A stretch of 64,000 nt of DNA from Opitutaceae bacterium TAV5 (GCA_000242935.3 CP007053.1:434001-498000); one strand, 5' to 3'; positions 26,005 to 36,790 are shown, counted from the stretch's first letter. Notes: generated from the letters alone by a model not told the origin. Program-made: numbers and translations.

Positions 26005-27978
26005 GTGAGCACCGTGACCGACACCGACAAGACCAACGCCACCACAACCGCGTCGCCCGACGACGCCCTCCAGGCCTCCTGGGCCCGATGGAAAAAAGTT
26101 GTCGAGGGCGAACTCAAGGGCGTGCCCTTCGAGAAAAAACTCGTAACCCGCACGCCGGAAGGCATTGCCCTCCAGCCGCTTTACACCCGCGCCGACATCG
26201 CCGGCATCCCGGGCCTCGACGCCGCTCCCGGCTCCGCCCCTTTCCTGCGCGGCACCCGCGCCCGCGGTTACAAGGAGCGCCCTTGGGAAATCGCCCAGGA
26301 AATCCTCGCCGCCACACCCGCCGGGTACAACGCCACGCTCCTCGACGCCCTCAACCACGGTCAGGACAGCGTGCCTCTCACCACATCGGACGCCTGCCCC
26401 TGCTGCGGCCTTGCGATCAACAGCCCGGCCGACCTCGCCGCCGCCCTCGCCGGCGTCTCCCTCGCACACATTCCCGTCCACCTCGCTCCCGGAGCCGACG
26501 CCACCCGGCTCGCCGCGCTCTACCTCGCCTGCGCCGCCGATCAGGGCGTTGCGCCCGCCAGCCTCACCGGCTCGCTCGCCGCCGACCCGCTCGCCCACTG
26601 GGCCGCCGCCGGCTCCCTCCCCTCCCCCCTCGCATCGCTCCATGATGCCCTCGCCACCTGGACGAATGACGCCAGCCGGAAGGCCCCCGCGCTCAAGACC
26701 ATCGGCGTCAACGCGGCCATCTGGGGCAACGCCGGTGGAAACGCCGTGCAGGAACTCGCCGGCGCCATCAGCGCCGCCGCCGAATACCTCCGCGAACTCC
26801 TCAAACGCGGCGTCTCCCTCGAAACCGCCGCCACGCGCATCCGTTTCACCTTCGCCATCGGTCCGCAGTTTTTTACCGAAATCGCAAAATTCCGCGCCTT
26901 CCGCCCCCTCTGGACCCGCGTCCTCGCGGCCTTCGGCGCCGCCCCCGGCCTCGCCGCCCGCGCGGCCCTCCACGCCACCACCAGCTGGTGGAACAAAACC
27001 CTCCTCGACCCCAACGTGAACATGCTCCGCGTCACGACCGAGGCCCTTTCGGCAGTCCTCGGCGGCGTCGACAGCCTGCACATCGCGCCCTTCGACGAAC
27101 TCTCCGGCAAGACCGACGCCTTCTCGCGTCGCATCGCCCGCAACGTGCACACCCTCCTCGCCGAGGAATTCAGCTTCACCCAGGTCGCCGACCCCGCCGG
27201 CGGCTCCTGGTACGTCGAAAAACTCACCGATGAACTCGGCCGCAAGGCCTGGGCACTCTTCCAGGATATCGAAGCCAGGGGAGGACACGCCGCGGCCCTC
27301 CGCACCGGCTACCTCCAGGACCTCGTCGCCAAAACCGCCCAGGAAAAACTCGATGCCGTTGGAAAACGCCGCGCCGGCATCATCGGCACCAACCTCTTCC
27401 CCAACCTCAGGGAAACGCCGCTCGCTCCGGCCGCCTGCGCTACATCCGCCGGCAAACCCGCCGCCGCTCCCGCACCCGCGCCTGCGAAGCACGACGGGAT
27501 CAAGCCGGTCGCCTTCCGCCGCGCCGCCGAACAGTTCGAGGCCCTCCGCGCCGCCTCCGCCGCCTTTGCCAAAAAGACCGGCAAGGCGCCGCAGATCTTC
27601 TTCGCCAGGATGGGCCCCGTCATCCAGCACAAGGCCCGCGCCGATTTCGCCGCCGGGTTCTTCGCCACCGCCGGCTTCGAATGCCTCGCCAAACAGGCCT
27701 TCGACACACCGGAAGCCGCTGCCGAAGCCGCCGTCAAATCCGGCGCGCCCGTCACCGTCCTCTGCTCGACCGACGACACCTATCCGGCACTCGTCCCCGC
27801 CTTCGCCAAAGCCGTGAAGGCCGCCAGACCCGGCACCACGGTCATCCTCGCCGGCCTCCCCGCCGACGAAGCCCTCGTCAGCCAGTTCAAGGCCGACGGC
27901 ATCGACGAATTCATCCACATCCGCGCCAACGTCCACGGCCTCCTCAGCGCCCTCCTCAAGAAGATCGGAGTCCTCTGA
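26005..27978 (+). CDS. mutA: Methylmalonyl-CoA mutase, small (beta) subunit
   Basis: The 657-residue protein starts at a GTG ([20 protein letters not shown]). It has the mutase barrel ([64 protein letters not shown]) and a C-terminal B12-like domain. The latter reads [19 protein letters not shown] instead of a DxHxxG motif, so, as usual for MutA, it does not bind cobalamin. It pairs with MutB 61 bp downstream. Confidence 0.95.
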   Translation: MSTVTDTDKTNATTTASPDDALQASWARWKKVVEGELKGVPFEKKLVTRTPEGIALQPLYTRADIAGIPGLDAAPGSAPFLRGTRARGYKERPWEIAQEILAATPAGYNATLLDALNHGQDSVPLTTSDACPCCGLAINSPADLAAALAGVSLAHIPVHLAPGADATRLAALYLACAADQGVAPASLTGSLAADPLAHWAAAGSLPSPLASLHDALATWTNDASRKAPALKTIGVNAAIWGNAGGNAVQELAGAISAAAEYLRELLKRGVSLETAATRIRFTFAIGPQFFTEIAKFRAFRPLWTRVLAAFGAAPGLAARAALHATTSWWNKTLLDPNVNMLRVTTEALSAVLGGVDSLHIAPFDELSGKTDAFSRRIARNVHTLLAEEFSFTQVADPAGGSWYVEKLTDELGRKAWALFQDIEARGGHAAALRTGYLQDLVAKTAQEKLDAVGKRRAGIIGTNLFPNLRETPLAPAACATSAGKPAAAPAPAPAKHDGIKPVAFRRAAEQFEALRAASAAFAKKTGKAPQIFFARMGPVIQHKARADFAAGFFATAGFECLAKQAFDTPEAAAEAAVKSGAPVTVLCSTDDTYPALVPAFAKAVKAARPGTTVILAGLPADEALVSQFKADGIDEFIHIRANVHGLLSALLKKIGVL

Positions 27979-28039
27979 AACCACGTCACAACACACCGGA
28001 TACACCCGCGCACCCGCCGCACATCACGCACACACGCAC

Positions 28040-30217
<2,178 letters not shown>

Positions 30218-30235
30218 TCACCGGGCCTCCGGTCA

Positions 30236-30256
30236 GTACGCGACGTCGTCGCGTAC
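30236..30256. repeat. 21-base palindrome after mutB
   Basis: GTACGCGAC and GTCGCGTAC flank a GTC loop, a perfect 9 bp stem just after the mutB stop. It may be a REP-type element or part of the transcript end. Confidence 0.5.
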
Positions 30257-30288
30257 CTGCGCAGACACCAATGTCCCTCCTCCCTCCG

Positions 30289-30320
30289 GGCGGCCCGCCG
30301 ATGCGGGCCGCCTGTTTTTT
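30289..30320 (+). terminator. Intrinsic terminator of mutAB
   Basis: The stem GGCGGCCCGC/GCGGGCCGCC is a perfect 10 bp stem with a CGAT loop, followed by TG and six T. It ends the mutAB transcript 70 bp after the stop codon. The remaining 30321-30652, up to the intI stop, shows no gene, only a short word-repeat tract near 30606-30640. Confidence 0.9.
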
Positions 30321-30652
30321 GCATCCCGGCAAACAACACAGGCTTGCCTCCCGAAAGGAGTCATACAAAATCCTCACGTACTCGACTCCCTGGAATCTGC
30401 CACCGGCAACCCGGTTTTGCCGGTCCCGACCCGTGAGCCTGCCCCTCCAGCCACCTGCTCCCTCCCGACGCCACCACCTCTCCCCGGGGACGTGACGGGG
30501 CGAAGCTCGCGTAAATTCGCCCCGGCCGAACAAACCCTGCCTGAAACGCCGCCCCGCAAGCCTGCATTCGGGAATGCAAGCCTGTTGCCCCTGCCTACCC
30601 GTCGAAATTTCAGATCCAGAATCCAAAATCGGAAATCCATCATCACCCGCCC

Positions 30653-32020
30653 CTATCCGTCCAGCGGACTCCGCACTCCCAGTCCGGGCCGGCGCATCAC
30701 ATGCGTGTATATCTGCGTTGTCTCCACCTTGGCATGCCCCAGCAGCTCCTGGACGGTGCGGATATCCGAGCCCGCCTCCAGCAGATGCGTGGCAAAAGAA
30801 TGCCGCAGCACGTGCGGAGTCACCCGCTTGTCAATGCCTGCCGCCTCTCCCGCCCCCTTGATCGCCTTCTGAAAAGCGCTGTCCAGCACATGGTGCCTGC
30901 GGCGCAACCCCGTCTGCGGATCCACCGACAACTCGCGGGAAGGAAACAGCCACTGCCACACCCACTGCTCACCGGCGCCCGGGTATTTCCGCGCCAGCCC
31001 CTCCGGCAGCCACACGCCCGCCACCCCGGCCGCCCGATCCGCCTCCCACAACCCCCGCAACCGCTCGACATGCGCCCTCAGCCCGGCCACCAGACTCTCC
31101 GGCAGCACCGACGGCCGGTCCTTGTCGCCCTTGCCCGCCCGCACCGTCACCTGCAGGCGCGCCGTATCCACATCCTTGATTCGCAACCGCAACAGCTCCG
31201 TCAGCCGAAGCCCGCTTCCGTAGGCCAGTTCCGCCATCAGCCGGGTCGTTCCCCTCAGCGCCGCGAACAGCCGCCGCACCTCCTCCCTGGTCAGAACCGT
31301 CGGCACCCGTCGCGAAGGCATCGCGCGCTGGAAATCCGAAAAATCCCCCGGCTCCACCCGCAACGCCTCCCTCAACAGAAACACCACCGCGTTCAAGGCT
31401 TGCTTCTGGGTCGCGGGCGCCACCCGCAACTCCACCGCCAGGTGCTCGAGGAACCCGCGTACATCCGCCGCCACCGATGACTGCGGCGACCTCGGCCGTA
31501 TAAACTCCACATACCGCCACGCCCATTGCCGATACGTCTGCTCCGTCCGCCACTGGAAATGCGCCAGCCGCACCGCCCTTACCAACGCCTGTTCCCATTC
31601 CGGCCCTCCCAAATCCGACGCGCCCGCCGACGGCAGCGAGCGATCCGACGACCACTCTCGTCCTCCCGCGTCTCCCCCCGCTTCCCCGGCGGCGTCGCGC
31701 CGTTGTCCGCCCGCCGCCCCCCGCTTGCGCGCCTCCCGCACAAACCACCGCAACGCTTCCCGCGCTTCTCCTGCCAGCTTCCCCTCCTTTTCCAGAGTGG
31801 CCAGATAATGCTTCATCAATAACACGCAAGCCGCACTATGCTGCCGCTTGCAGAAGCCGAGAAACCCGATGATCGCATATTTTCGCCGAGCCTTTACATC
31901 CGGTGGCCAATCTTCGCCCTTCAACGCCTCATCCCACCCCGCAAAAGAAATCCGCTCCCTCTCACGCTCTTCTGCCGTCCTCGGTTCCGCTTTTCGGCTT
32001 CCGTTTTGCAAGGTTTCCAT
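30653..32020 (-). CDS. intI: Integron integrase IntI with long N-terminal extension
   Basis: This 455-residue tyrosine recombinase catalyses attI x attC cassette capture. The catalytic set is visible: Arg272 (GSGLRLTELLRLR), Lys near 297, His403/Arg406 (TPHVLRHSFATHLL), His429 (LLGHA) and Tyr438 (QIYTHV). The integron-specific patch is present at about 335-360 (GVWLPEGLARKYPG...WQWLFP), followed by SVDPQTGLRRRHHV. The usual core-binding domain begins near residue 141. Before it lie about 140 extra residues: a helical segment (about 23-97, GWDEALKGEDWPPDVKARRK...YLATLEKEGKL) that itself looks like a second SAM-like core-binding domain, then an Ala/Gly linker. IntI1-class proteins are about 337 residues. 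The gene faces away from the cassette array, as in classical integrons. Confidence 0.95.
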   Translation of the reverse strand: METLQNGSRKAEPRTAEERERERISFAGWDEALKGEDWPPDVKARRKYAIIGFLGFCKRQHSAACVLLMKHYLATLEKEGKLAGEAREALRWFVREARKRGAAGGQRRDAAGEAGGDAGGREWSSDRSLPSAGASDLGGPEWEQALVRAVRLAHFQWRTEQTYRQWAWRYVEFIRPRSPQSSVAADVRGFLEHLAVELRVAPATQKQALNAVVFLLREALRVEPGDFSDFQRAMPSRRVPTVLTREEVRRLFAALRGTTRLMAELAYGSGLRLTELLRLRIKDVDTARLQVTVRAGKGDKDRPSVLPESLVAGLRAHVERLRGLWEADRAAGVAGVWLPEGLARKYPGAGEQWVWQWLFPSRELSVDPQTGLRRRHHVLDSAFQKAIKGAGEAAGIDKRVTPHVLRHSFATHLLEAGSDIRTVQELLGHAKVETTQIYTHVMRRPGLGVRSPLDG

Positions 32021-32099
32021 GTCCCCAAAAAGCCGAACTCGAGCCGGAAATCAAGTTGCATTTGACTTCTGAGATCCTCATTAACAAATGACTTACCCA

Positions 32100-32178
32100 T
32101 GATCAAATTCGGCGCCCCTCTTTTTCCTCTTCCCCCAAAAACCTGAACCCCGAGTTCCGCTCAATAACACTGTTAGGC
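32100..32178 (+). other. attI region and first cassette boundary
   Basis: GTTAGGC at 32172-32178 is the first core site (GTTRRRY) of the array. It lies 151 bp upstream of intI, and cassette 1 begins just after its G. The attI limits are inferred. An upstream TTGACT at about 32061 could be part of a cassette promoter, but no convincing -10 was found. Confidence 0.6.
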
Positions 32179-32183
32179 AGACA

Positions 32184-32582
32184 ATGAAATGCCATACTAC
32201 CAAATCCGGGGTCCAGTTCTGGACCGAATCACAATCGGTGCCCGATAAAGATGGAAAGCCGATAGTCTGGCATGATGCGTGGGTGGCCATTCTTCCCCAA
32301 AAAACAGATAGTGAAACCTTGGATTATAGCTGGTCATTAATTCGTGAGTTAGCCGATTGGCTCGCGCAATACACTGCCGAACCTAATTTCAGAATTATTA
32401 TAGGCTGGGATAAAATTGCGAGAGAGCAGCAGGGACAAATCTTCAAGATTTTCGAACCAAGGAACGAACTGGATTTCGTTAGAGGGGCGCCATCCTACTC
32501 CGATTATATGATTGCCCGATCCAAGCCTCACATTCTCTTCCACAATTGGCAGCGAGATGTTTTTAAAAAGAAAGGAGCCTAA
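32184..32582 (+). CDS. Cassette 1: hypothetical protein
   Basis: This 132-residue soluble protein (MKCHTTKSGVQFWTESQSVP) has no recognised family. Its tryptophan- and acid-rich middle (WSLIRELADWLAQY, FRIIIGWDKI) suggests a compact alpha/beta fold. The start ATG lies 6 bp after the attI core, and the stop TAA lies inside the R'' box of attC1, the standard layout of an integron gene cassette. GC content is well below that of the flanking chromosome. Confidence 0.8.
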   Translation: MKCHTTKSGVQFWTESQSVPDKDGKPIVWHDAWVAILPQKTDSETLDYSWSLIRELADWLAQYTAEPNFRIIIGWDKIAREQQGQIFKIFEPRNELDFVRGAPSYSDYMIARSKPHILFHNWQRDVFKKKGA

Positions 32583-32684
32583 CAAGGCGCTGGAGCCAAT
32601 GCGATTGTTGCTACGCTGGTTTTCGCAAAGATCTTTTGGTATTTGTTACCCTCTCACTCGCATGGCTCATCTTGGACGTTAGGC
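32577..32684 (+). other. attC1 (108 bp)
   Basis: R'' GCCTAAC (32577-32583) and R' GTTAGGC (32678-32684) are inverse complements. GGAGCCAATGCG and CGCATGGCTCATC form the inner L''/L' pairing. The 108 bp class shares the interior GATTGTTGCTACGC with attC3, 6, 7, 9 and 10. Confidence 0.92.
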
Positions 32685-32697
32685 GGCTACACGCACC

Positions 32698-33310
32698 ATG
32701 CGCTTTTACCTCGGCCCTATTCCTGACGAGTTTACACCGGACGATTCGTGGCGTTCGATTCGCGAACTTGGTCCACTCGTAATGCAATTGCTTGCCGTGC
32801 CTCTCGGCTTCGCAATCGCATTCCTCGTTGGGTATTGCTGGTATCGCGTGGGTCTGTCGGCACCGCTCGAATTCTACGCACCCAACCTCGTTCTCGTCCT
32901 CGTGTTGTTTCCGCTCTCCTTTGTCGCGCTTGTCATGGTTCACGAATTTCTTCACGCTGTTGTGCATCCGCAGTTTGGTAGTTCTCCCGCCACGATTATC
33001 GGTGCGTGGCCCAGTCGCTTATTGTTCTACGCCCATTATTCTGGCCCCCTTTCGCGCCAGCGTTTTCTGACCATTCTCGCCATGCCGTTTTTTGTTATCA
33101 CTATTCTGCCGCTCGCTTTTACTGCAATAGTGCCCTTCCCGCCAGTGCTCACCGTGTCGGCTGCGTGGTTCTCCACTTGGAACGCTTTCCTTGCGTGTGG
33201 CGATTGCTTCGGTTGTTGTCCTGATTCTGTTCTAAGTTCCCCGTGCGGCCACCGTCCAGAACAAGAGCTGGCGCACATATTGGAGGATTTCCGATGTCAA
33301 ACTAGCCTAA
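32698..33310 (+). pseudogene. Cassette 2: frameshifted DUF3267-type membrane metalloprotease gene
   Basis: The first ~165 residues (from MRFYLGPIPDEFTPDDSW) have two spans, then MVHEFLHAVVHPQF with an HExxH (HEFLH) motif, and further spans (RQRFLTILAMPFFVITILPL), as in DUF3267 putative zinc proteases. After NAFLACGDCFG near 33206 the frame goes wrong. In the +1 frame the sequence continues as VVLILF-stop-VPRAATVQNKSWRTYWRIS and ends at the TAA inside attC2 R'' (33308-33310). That is what an intact cassette would do. The gene thus has one frameshift plus a CAA-to-TAA-type nonsense change. The open frame as it stands runs into attC2 and ends at 33336. Confidence 0.75.
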
Positions 33311-33403
33311 CAAGGCGATGCAGCCAACTCCGGTAGCTGTCACGCCTCATGCTGACGCATGAGTCGCGCCATCTACCTGCATGGCTGATCTTAAACGTTA
33401 GGC
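33305..33403 (+). other. attC2 (99 bp)
   Basis: R'' GCCTAAC (33305-33311) and R' GTTAGGC (33397-33403) bound it. GCAGCCAA pairs with TGCATGGCTG. The interior GTAGCTGTCACGC...CTGACGCA...GCGCCA is shared with attC4 and attC5. Confidence 0.9.
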
Positions 33404-33416
33404 AAAAACACAAAAG

Positions 33417-33794
33417 ATGAAGGATACCGATCTAGAGATCGCGTTCAGGCAGTCCGCAATCGAACATTCTAAAATATGTTACCCATCCCTCCCCACTGTA
33501 ATCGGCCAACTAGATCTCCTGTTTCTCTATTGGAGTAGGCTGGATGGTGCGATAAAGATAGTGGGGGCATTGAAAAACATCAATGACGTCAAGCAGTTTA
33601 ATATAATTGCCAGCGCATCTACTGCTATAACTGACGACAACCAAAATTATCTTGACGAAATGGAAGAGTGGATTGCCTATATCGAGAATTTATCATTAAT
33701 CAGTAAGACGAATCGTTTAGAGCAGAAAATATGTGAAACCCAGATGTCTTTGGTTCGGTCAGCAAGAGATCATTTGAAGGAAATATTGAAATGA
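33417..33794 (+). CDS. Cassette 3: hypothetical helical protein
   Basis: The 125-residue protein is predicted soluble and helical (EIAFRQSAIEHSKICYPSLP; MEEWIAYIENLSLISKTNRL; C-terminal SLVRSARDHLKEILK). No family was recognised. The start is 14 bp after the attC2 core and the stop is just before attC3. It is AT-richer than host genes. Confidence 0.8.
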   Translation: MKDTDLEIAFRQSAIEHSKICYPSLPTVIGQLDLLFLYWSRLDGAIKIVGALKNINDVKQFNIIASASTAITDDNQNYLDEMEEWIAYIENLSLISKTNRLEQKICETQMSLVRSARDHLKEILK

Positions 33795-33798
33795 TGGA

Positions 33799-33906
33799 GC
33801 CTAACCAGTCGCTAGAGCCAATGCGATTGTTGCTACGCAGGTATTCGCAAAGGTCCTTTGATTTTCGTTACTCCCCATCTCGCATGGCTCATCTTTCACG
33901 TTAGGC
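33799..33906 (+). other. attC3 (108 bp)
   Basis: R'' GCCTAAC (33799-33805) and R' GTTAGGC (33900-33906) bound it. It belongs to the 108 bp class, with the interior GATTGTTGCTACGCAGGT. Confidence 0.92.
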
Positions 33907-33910
33907 GAAA

Positions 33911-34351
33911 ATGAAAATCCGAGTTCAACAAGTCATTCTAGTGTTTATGTTGCTCGTTCTCGCACCATGTGCTCTTCTGGCAGGACTTTTAGTCATTGCC
34001 GCAATCGCAAGCATATGGAGTAGCATGGCGCCTCTCTCTGACACTATAGCGATTTTCTTCCTGCTGCCAGCCATTCTTCTGCTAGTTGGTGACATACTTC
34101 TCTTACGGCGATTGACGACGAATGGTTACGATGCCAGATCGCGCCATTTGCTCTTTGGGTTCTATGCCATCGTTCTGCTTTATTGTGGTGTGTGGGCTGG
34201 AAGCACAGCATCAAGAGACGGCCACTCATTCCTCATATTTTCGGAAGATCAGATCATGCTGATTGTATTACTACTGCTCTTTCCTATTCTGATCACTCTC
34301 TTCACATCTCCAATCAGAAAAAAAGAAGAAAGGAGCCTAACAAGGCGCTAG
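33911..34351 (+). CDS. Cassette 4: four-helix membrane protein
   Basis: The 146-residue protein starts 5 bp after the attC3 core (MKIRVQQVILVFMLLVLAPC). It has hydrophobic segments at about 7-33, 45-66, 83-98 and 116-133, and a basic C-terminus KKEERSLTRR. Its last codons read through the R'' box of attC4. No family was recognised. Confidence 0.78.
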   Translation: MKIRVQQVILVFMLLVLAPCALLAGLLVIAAIASIWSSMAPLSDTIAIFFLLPAILLLVGDILLLRRLTTNGYDARSRHLLFGFYAIVLLYCGVWAGSTASRDGHSFLIFSEDQIMLIVLLLLFPILITLFTSPIRKKEERSLTRR

Positions 34352-34429
34352 AGCCAACGTCACTGGCTGTCACGCATCCTGCTTACGCAGGCTGCGCGCC
34401 AGCCAGCGCCGTGGCTCATCTTTAACGTT
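34335..34429 (+). other. attC4, split in its R' core by the IS1111-type element
   Basis: R'' GCCTAAC (34335-34341) and the 99 bp-class interior are intact up to ACGTT at 34425-34429, where AGGC should follow but GATC does. The missing part, TAGGCAAAATC, appears at 36062, immediately beyond the IS110-family element and directly before the next cassette start codon. The site was therefore interrupted inside the recombination core. Confidence 0.8.
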
Positions 34430-34802
34430 GATCTAGCTGCGATTCTGCAAGAGGGAAAAAGCAGTGGCAGCCCAATGATTTATCAGGTATCTGTTTATAT
34501 AAACTATTTTGCCGATGGAGGCACAGGACAGGGACCGGTCGATTATAGGATAAACGCGTGCGTGGGTTGGTTGGCGTGATCCTGGCTGTAAACCGTGATC
34601 GTGCTGATCTACGCGGGTTGGTTACCGACAGTTCATTGGTGCGTCTTGCCCGCATGCCCTAGGCTCGTGCGTGGCGGACGGATAGGCTCCGATACCGCTG
34701 CCCCTAACGTCAACATGCATGGGCCGGCCGCCCGGTCCCTGACTTGTGCCGCCATTCGGCCTTTGAAAGAACATCCTCCCCCTCTTCGCAGACGTGGTTG
34801 GC
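34430..34802 (-). ncRNA. Candidate bridge/seek RNA region of the IS element
   Basis: This 373 bp holds no credible gene. In the sense of the transposase it contains GACGTTAGG (complement of 34703-34711), which equals the attC R' core with flanking bases, the very sequence the element is inserted in. IS1111-group elements encode their guide RNA in the 3' non-coding end, so this is the expected place for a target guide. RNA boundaries and the second guide were not resolved. Confidence 0.5.
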
Positions 34803-35927
34803 TTATGCGCAGCGAGTCATATGATCCCAGTCGACGGTTTTGAGCATGGCCCAGACAAAGCCGGCCATTTCGCGAGCGAGGGCCACGGTGATTTTGGGCT
34901 TCATCACGCCGCGCCGGCTCAGGTGCCATGCGCGGCTGTGCAGCCGCAACTGGACCTTCCAAGCCAATTCTTTTCTGTGCACGGGCTGGCCTTCCTGCCG
35001 TTTGGACAAGTGCGCGGAGACCTTGGGCGGTAACCAGGCGTGCTGGACCATTTCGACCAGTATCCAGCGCGCATGGGCGTTGCCGGCCTTGGTGATCGAA
35101 CCGAGTTTGCGGGTTTGCCCCGAGCTTTCCTCCTTGGGCACTAGCCCAAGAAACGCCATCAGGTCACGCGGATGAGTAAACCTGCGTATATCGCCCAACT
35201 CTGCGACCAGCACGGCTGCGGCGACCAATTGAACGCCACGCAGCGTCATCAGAGCCTCGACCGCCGGATACAAGCGCCACAAGGGCGCCTGCAATTCCAG
35301 CAATTGCTCCAGCCGGTTCACCCGGTCCTCGCACTGACTGATGGCCAAAAGGTATTCCTCGAGCACCGCCTTGAGCCCCGGCAACGGCAACACCAGCTCT
35401 CGCAGATACCGACGGTGCGCCTCACTCCAGTTCGCCTTGCCCGAGTAACGATAACCATGACGCAACAAAAACGACTTGAGGCGCTGCCGGGCCCGCGTCA
35501 GGTCGTGCACCGCGTCCGCCCTGGCCCGGGTCAAATCGCGCATGGCTTCGTCCGCCGCGTCCGGCACGTGCACGGCGGTCAACTCCCCGGCCCGGTGCAA
35601 CCGCGCCAGCATCTGTGCATCCCGGCGGTCCGTCTTGCGCCGTGCCGCCTTGTCCACCGGCGTCTTCGATGCAGCCACCACCACGCACTCAATCTGTAAT
35701 TGCATCAACCGGCGATAAATCACGTAGCCGGTCGGCCCCGCCTCGTAGGCCACGTGCAATGCCCCGCCGTCCGATCCGATCTTCCTTAACGCCTTCTCTA
35801 TGGCGTGCAAATCATTGCTGATCTGCCCGTAAAGGCGAACCTCGCCCTCGCGGCCGCCATCGGCCACCGCCACCATCACTGTATCTTTGTGGACATCCAG
35901 TCCAACATAGTGCTCTGTCTTTCTCAT
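34803..35927 (-). CDS. IS110/IS1111-family DEDD transposase
   Basis: The 374-residue recombinase has the N-terminal RuvC-like DEDD domain: Asp11 (YVGLDVHKD), Glu62 (YEAGPTGY), Asp100 and Asp103 (KTDRRDAQ). The C-terminal Transposase_20 domain has MTLRGVQLVAAAVLVAELGD, the MAFLGLVPKEESSG motif and a catalytic Ser region (SSGQTRKLGSITKAGNAHAR). It appears intact. It acts with an element-encoded RNA in characterised relatives. Confidence 0.95.
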   Translation of the reverse strand: MRKTEHYVGLDVHKDTVMVAVADGGREGEVRLYGQISNDLHAIEKALRKIGSDGGALHVAYEAGPTGYVIYRRLMQLQIECVVVAASKTPVDKAARRKTDRRDAQMLARLHRAGELTAVHVPDAADEAMRDLTRARADAVHDLTRARQRLKSFLLRHGYRYSGKANWSEAHRRYLRELVLPLPGLKAVLEEYLLAISQCEDRVNRLEQLLELQAPLWRLYPAVEALMTLRGVQLVAAAVLVAELGDIRRFTHPRDLMAFLGLVPKEESSGQTRKLGSITKAGNAHARWILVEMVQHAWLPPKVSAHLSKRQEGQPVHRKELAWKVQLRLHSRAWHLSRRGVMKPKITVALAREMAGFVWAMLKTVDWDHMTRCA

Positions 35928-36061
35928 GCGCTTGTCCTCGTTTTCAGGTTGTTTGGGTTATACTCTCAGCCTTGTGGATAGGCCCCGCTTCCCGGGGCAA
36001 CCCACGCTTAGGGGACAAGCGCTCCCTTTTACAGATCGCTCTTGCCCTCAGCTATAATGTC

Positions 36062-36066
36062 TAGGC
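36062..36066 (+). other. Right remnant of attC4 (TAGGC)
   Basis: TAGGC followed by AAAATC and an ATG at 36075 reproduces the start of a normal cassette after GT of GTTAGGC. It marks the far side of the IS insertion. Confidence 0.7.
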
Positions 36067-36074
36067 AAAATCAC

Positions 36075-36482
36075 ATGAATATTACGCTCAAGTCACTTTC
36101 GATTTTATATCTTATCGCAAGCGTCCTAATGTTTGCTTTCCCATATGCCATGATTGCGACCGTTGTTAGATCTGGTATTTCGTTCGATAATATACTCATG
36201 GTCGCCCTAGCTTTTATCTGGCTTCCTGTCCCAGCGATGGGCACGTTATGCACATTGCGTCACTTAAGGAAAAATACCCAAGAAGCTGCAGTTGATATAT
36301 CCGTTATGACGGGCGTGTTTGTTTTCTTCCTGCTTCGTATGCTCATGCGGGACCGATTACCCGAAGATCCTCCGTGGTTGAGTCCTGCATCGCTCCTGTT
36401 ATATATATTAATCGGTATTTGGACGCATAGAGTGTTCAACAAGCACATTCAAGTTTATTACAAAAAGAACAAACCCGCCTAA
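36075..36482 (+). CDS. Cassette 5: four-helix membrane protein
   Basis: Starting at the ATG at 36075 (MNITLKSLSILYLIASVLMF), the 135-residue protein has spans at about 9-31, 40-58, 74-92 and 102-119, and a basic C-terminus VYYKKNKPA. An upstream in-frame start at 36042 lies inside the IS and is not chosen. The stop TAA is in attC5 R''. No family was recognised. The IS upstream may cut it off from the cassette promoter. Confidence 0.8.
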   Translation: MNITLKSLSILYLIASVLMFAFPYAMIATVVRSGISFDNILMVALAFIWLPVPAMGTLCTLRHLRKNTQEAAVDISVMTGVFVFFLLRMLMRDRLPEDPPWLSPASLLLYILIGIWTHRVFNKHIQVYYKKNKPA

Positions 36483-36575
36483 CAAGGCGTTGGAGCCAAT
36501 CTCCATAGCTGTCACGCGTCGTGCTGACGCACGCCACGCGCCAGCTATTCCGATGGCTCATCTTGGACGTTCGGC
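36477..36575 (+). other. attC5 (99 bp)
   Basis: R'' is GCCTAAC (36477-36483) and R' is GTTCGGC (36569-36575), a slightly different core. The interior is of the GTCACGC...GCGCCA class. Confidence 0.88.
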
Positions 36576-36675
36576 TGATTTGTGACATTATTCCCAATTC
36601 GTAAAAATACTGCTATCGAAAAGCCAAGGGTTATCTAAAAACCATCAGCCTGAAAAAAGAAAAGAAAACCCATCA
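36576..36675 (+). other. Cassette 6: gene-less cassette
   Basis: The 100 bp between attC5 and attC6 carries no open reading frame of useful length on either strand. It is AT-rich with an A/G-rich end. Such cassettes sometimes carry promoters or small RNAs; nothing specific is visible here. Confidence 0.6.
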
Positions 36676-36783
36676 CCCGAACAAGGCGCTGGAGCCAATG
36701 CGATTGTTGCTACGCAAGTATTCGTAAAGCATCTCTGGTTTTCGTTACTCTCCATTTCGCATGGCCCATCTTTCACGTTAGGC
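36676..36783 (+). other. attC6 (108 bp)
   Basis: R'' CCCGAAC (36676-36682) and R' GTTAGGC (36777-36783) bound it. The interior is of the 108 bp class; CGCATGGCCCATC replaces CGCATGGCTCATC. Confidence 0.88.
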
Positions 36784-36790
36784 AAAAAAC

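Larger units (their letters stand above)
34430..36061 (-). mobile_element. IS110-family (IS1111-type) element inserted in attC4
   Basis: The element is about 1.63 kb, bounded by the two halves of attC4 (…ACGTT and TAGGC…). It encodes one DEDD transposase on the minus strand, a short 5' non-coding end (35928-36061) and a long 3' non-coding end (34430-34802). A long 3' end is the IS1111-subgroup arrangement. Possible subterminal inverted repeats are TGCAAGAGGGA (34447-34457) and the complement of TCGCTCTTGCC (36036-36046), 9 of 11 matching. No obvious target duplication is seen. Known IS1111-attC elements target integron attC sites in the same way. Exact ends are inferred. Confidence 0.8.

Noticed and set aside
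34335-34433. attC4 with a naturally divergent core GTTGATC
   Set aside because: The missing TAGGC plus a typical cassette leader is found immediately after the IS element, so interruption explains the mismatch better than sequence drift.
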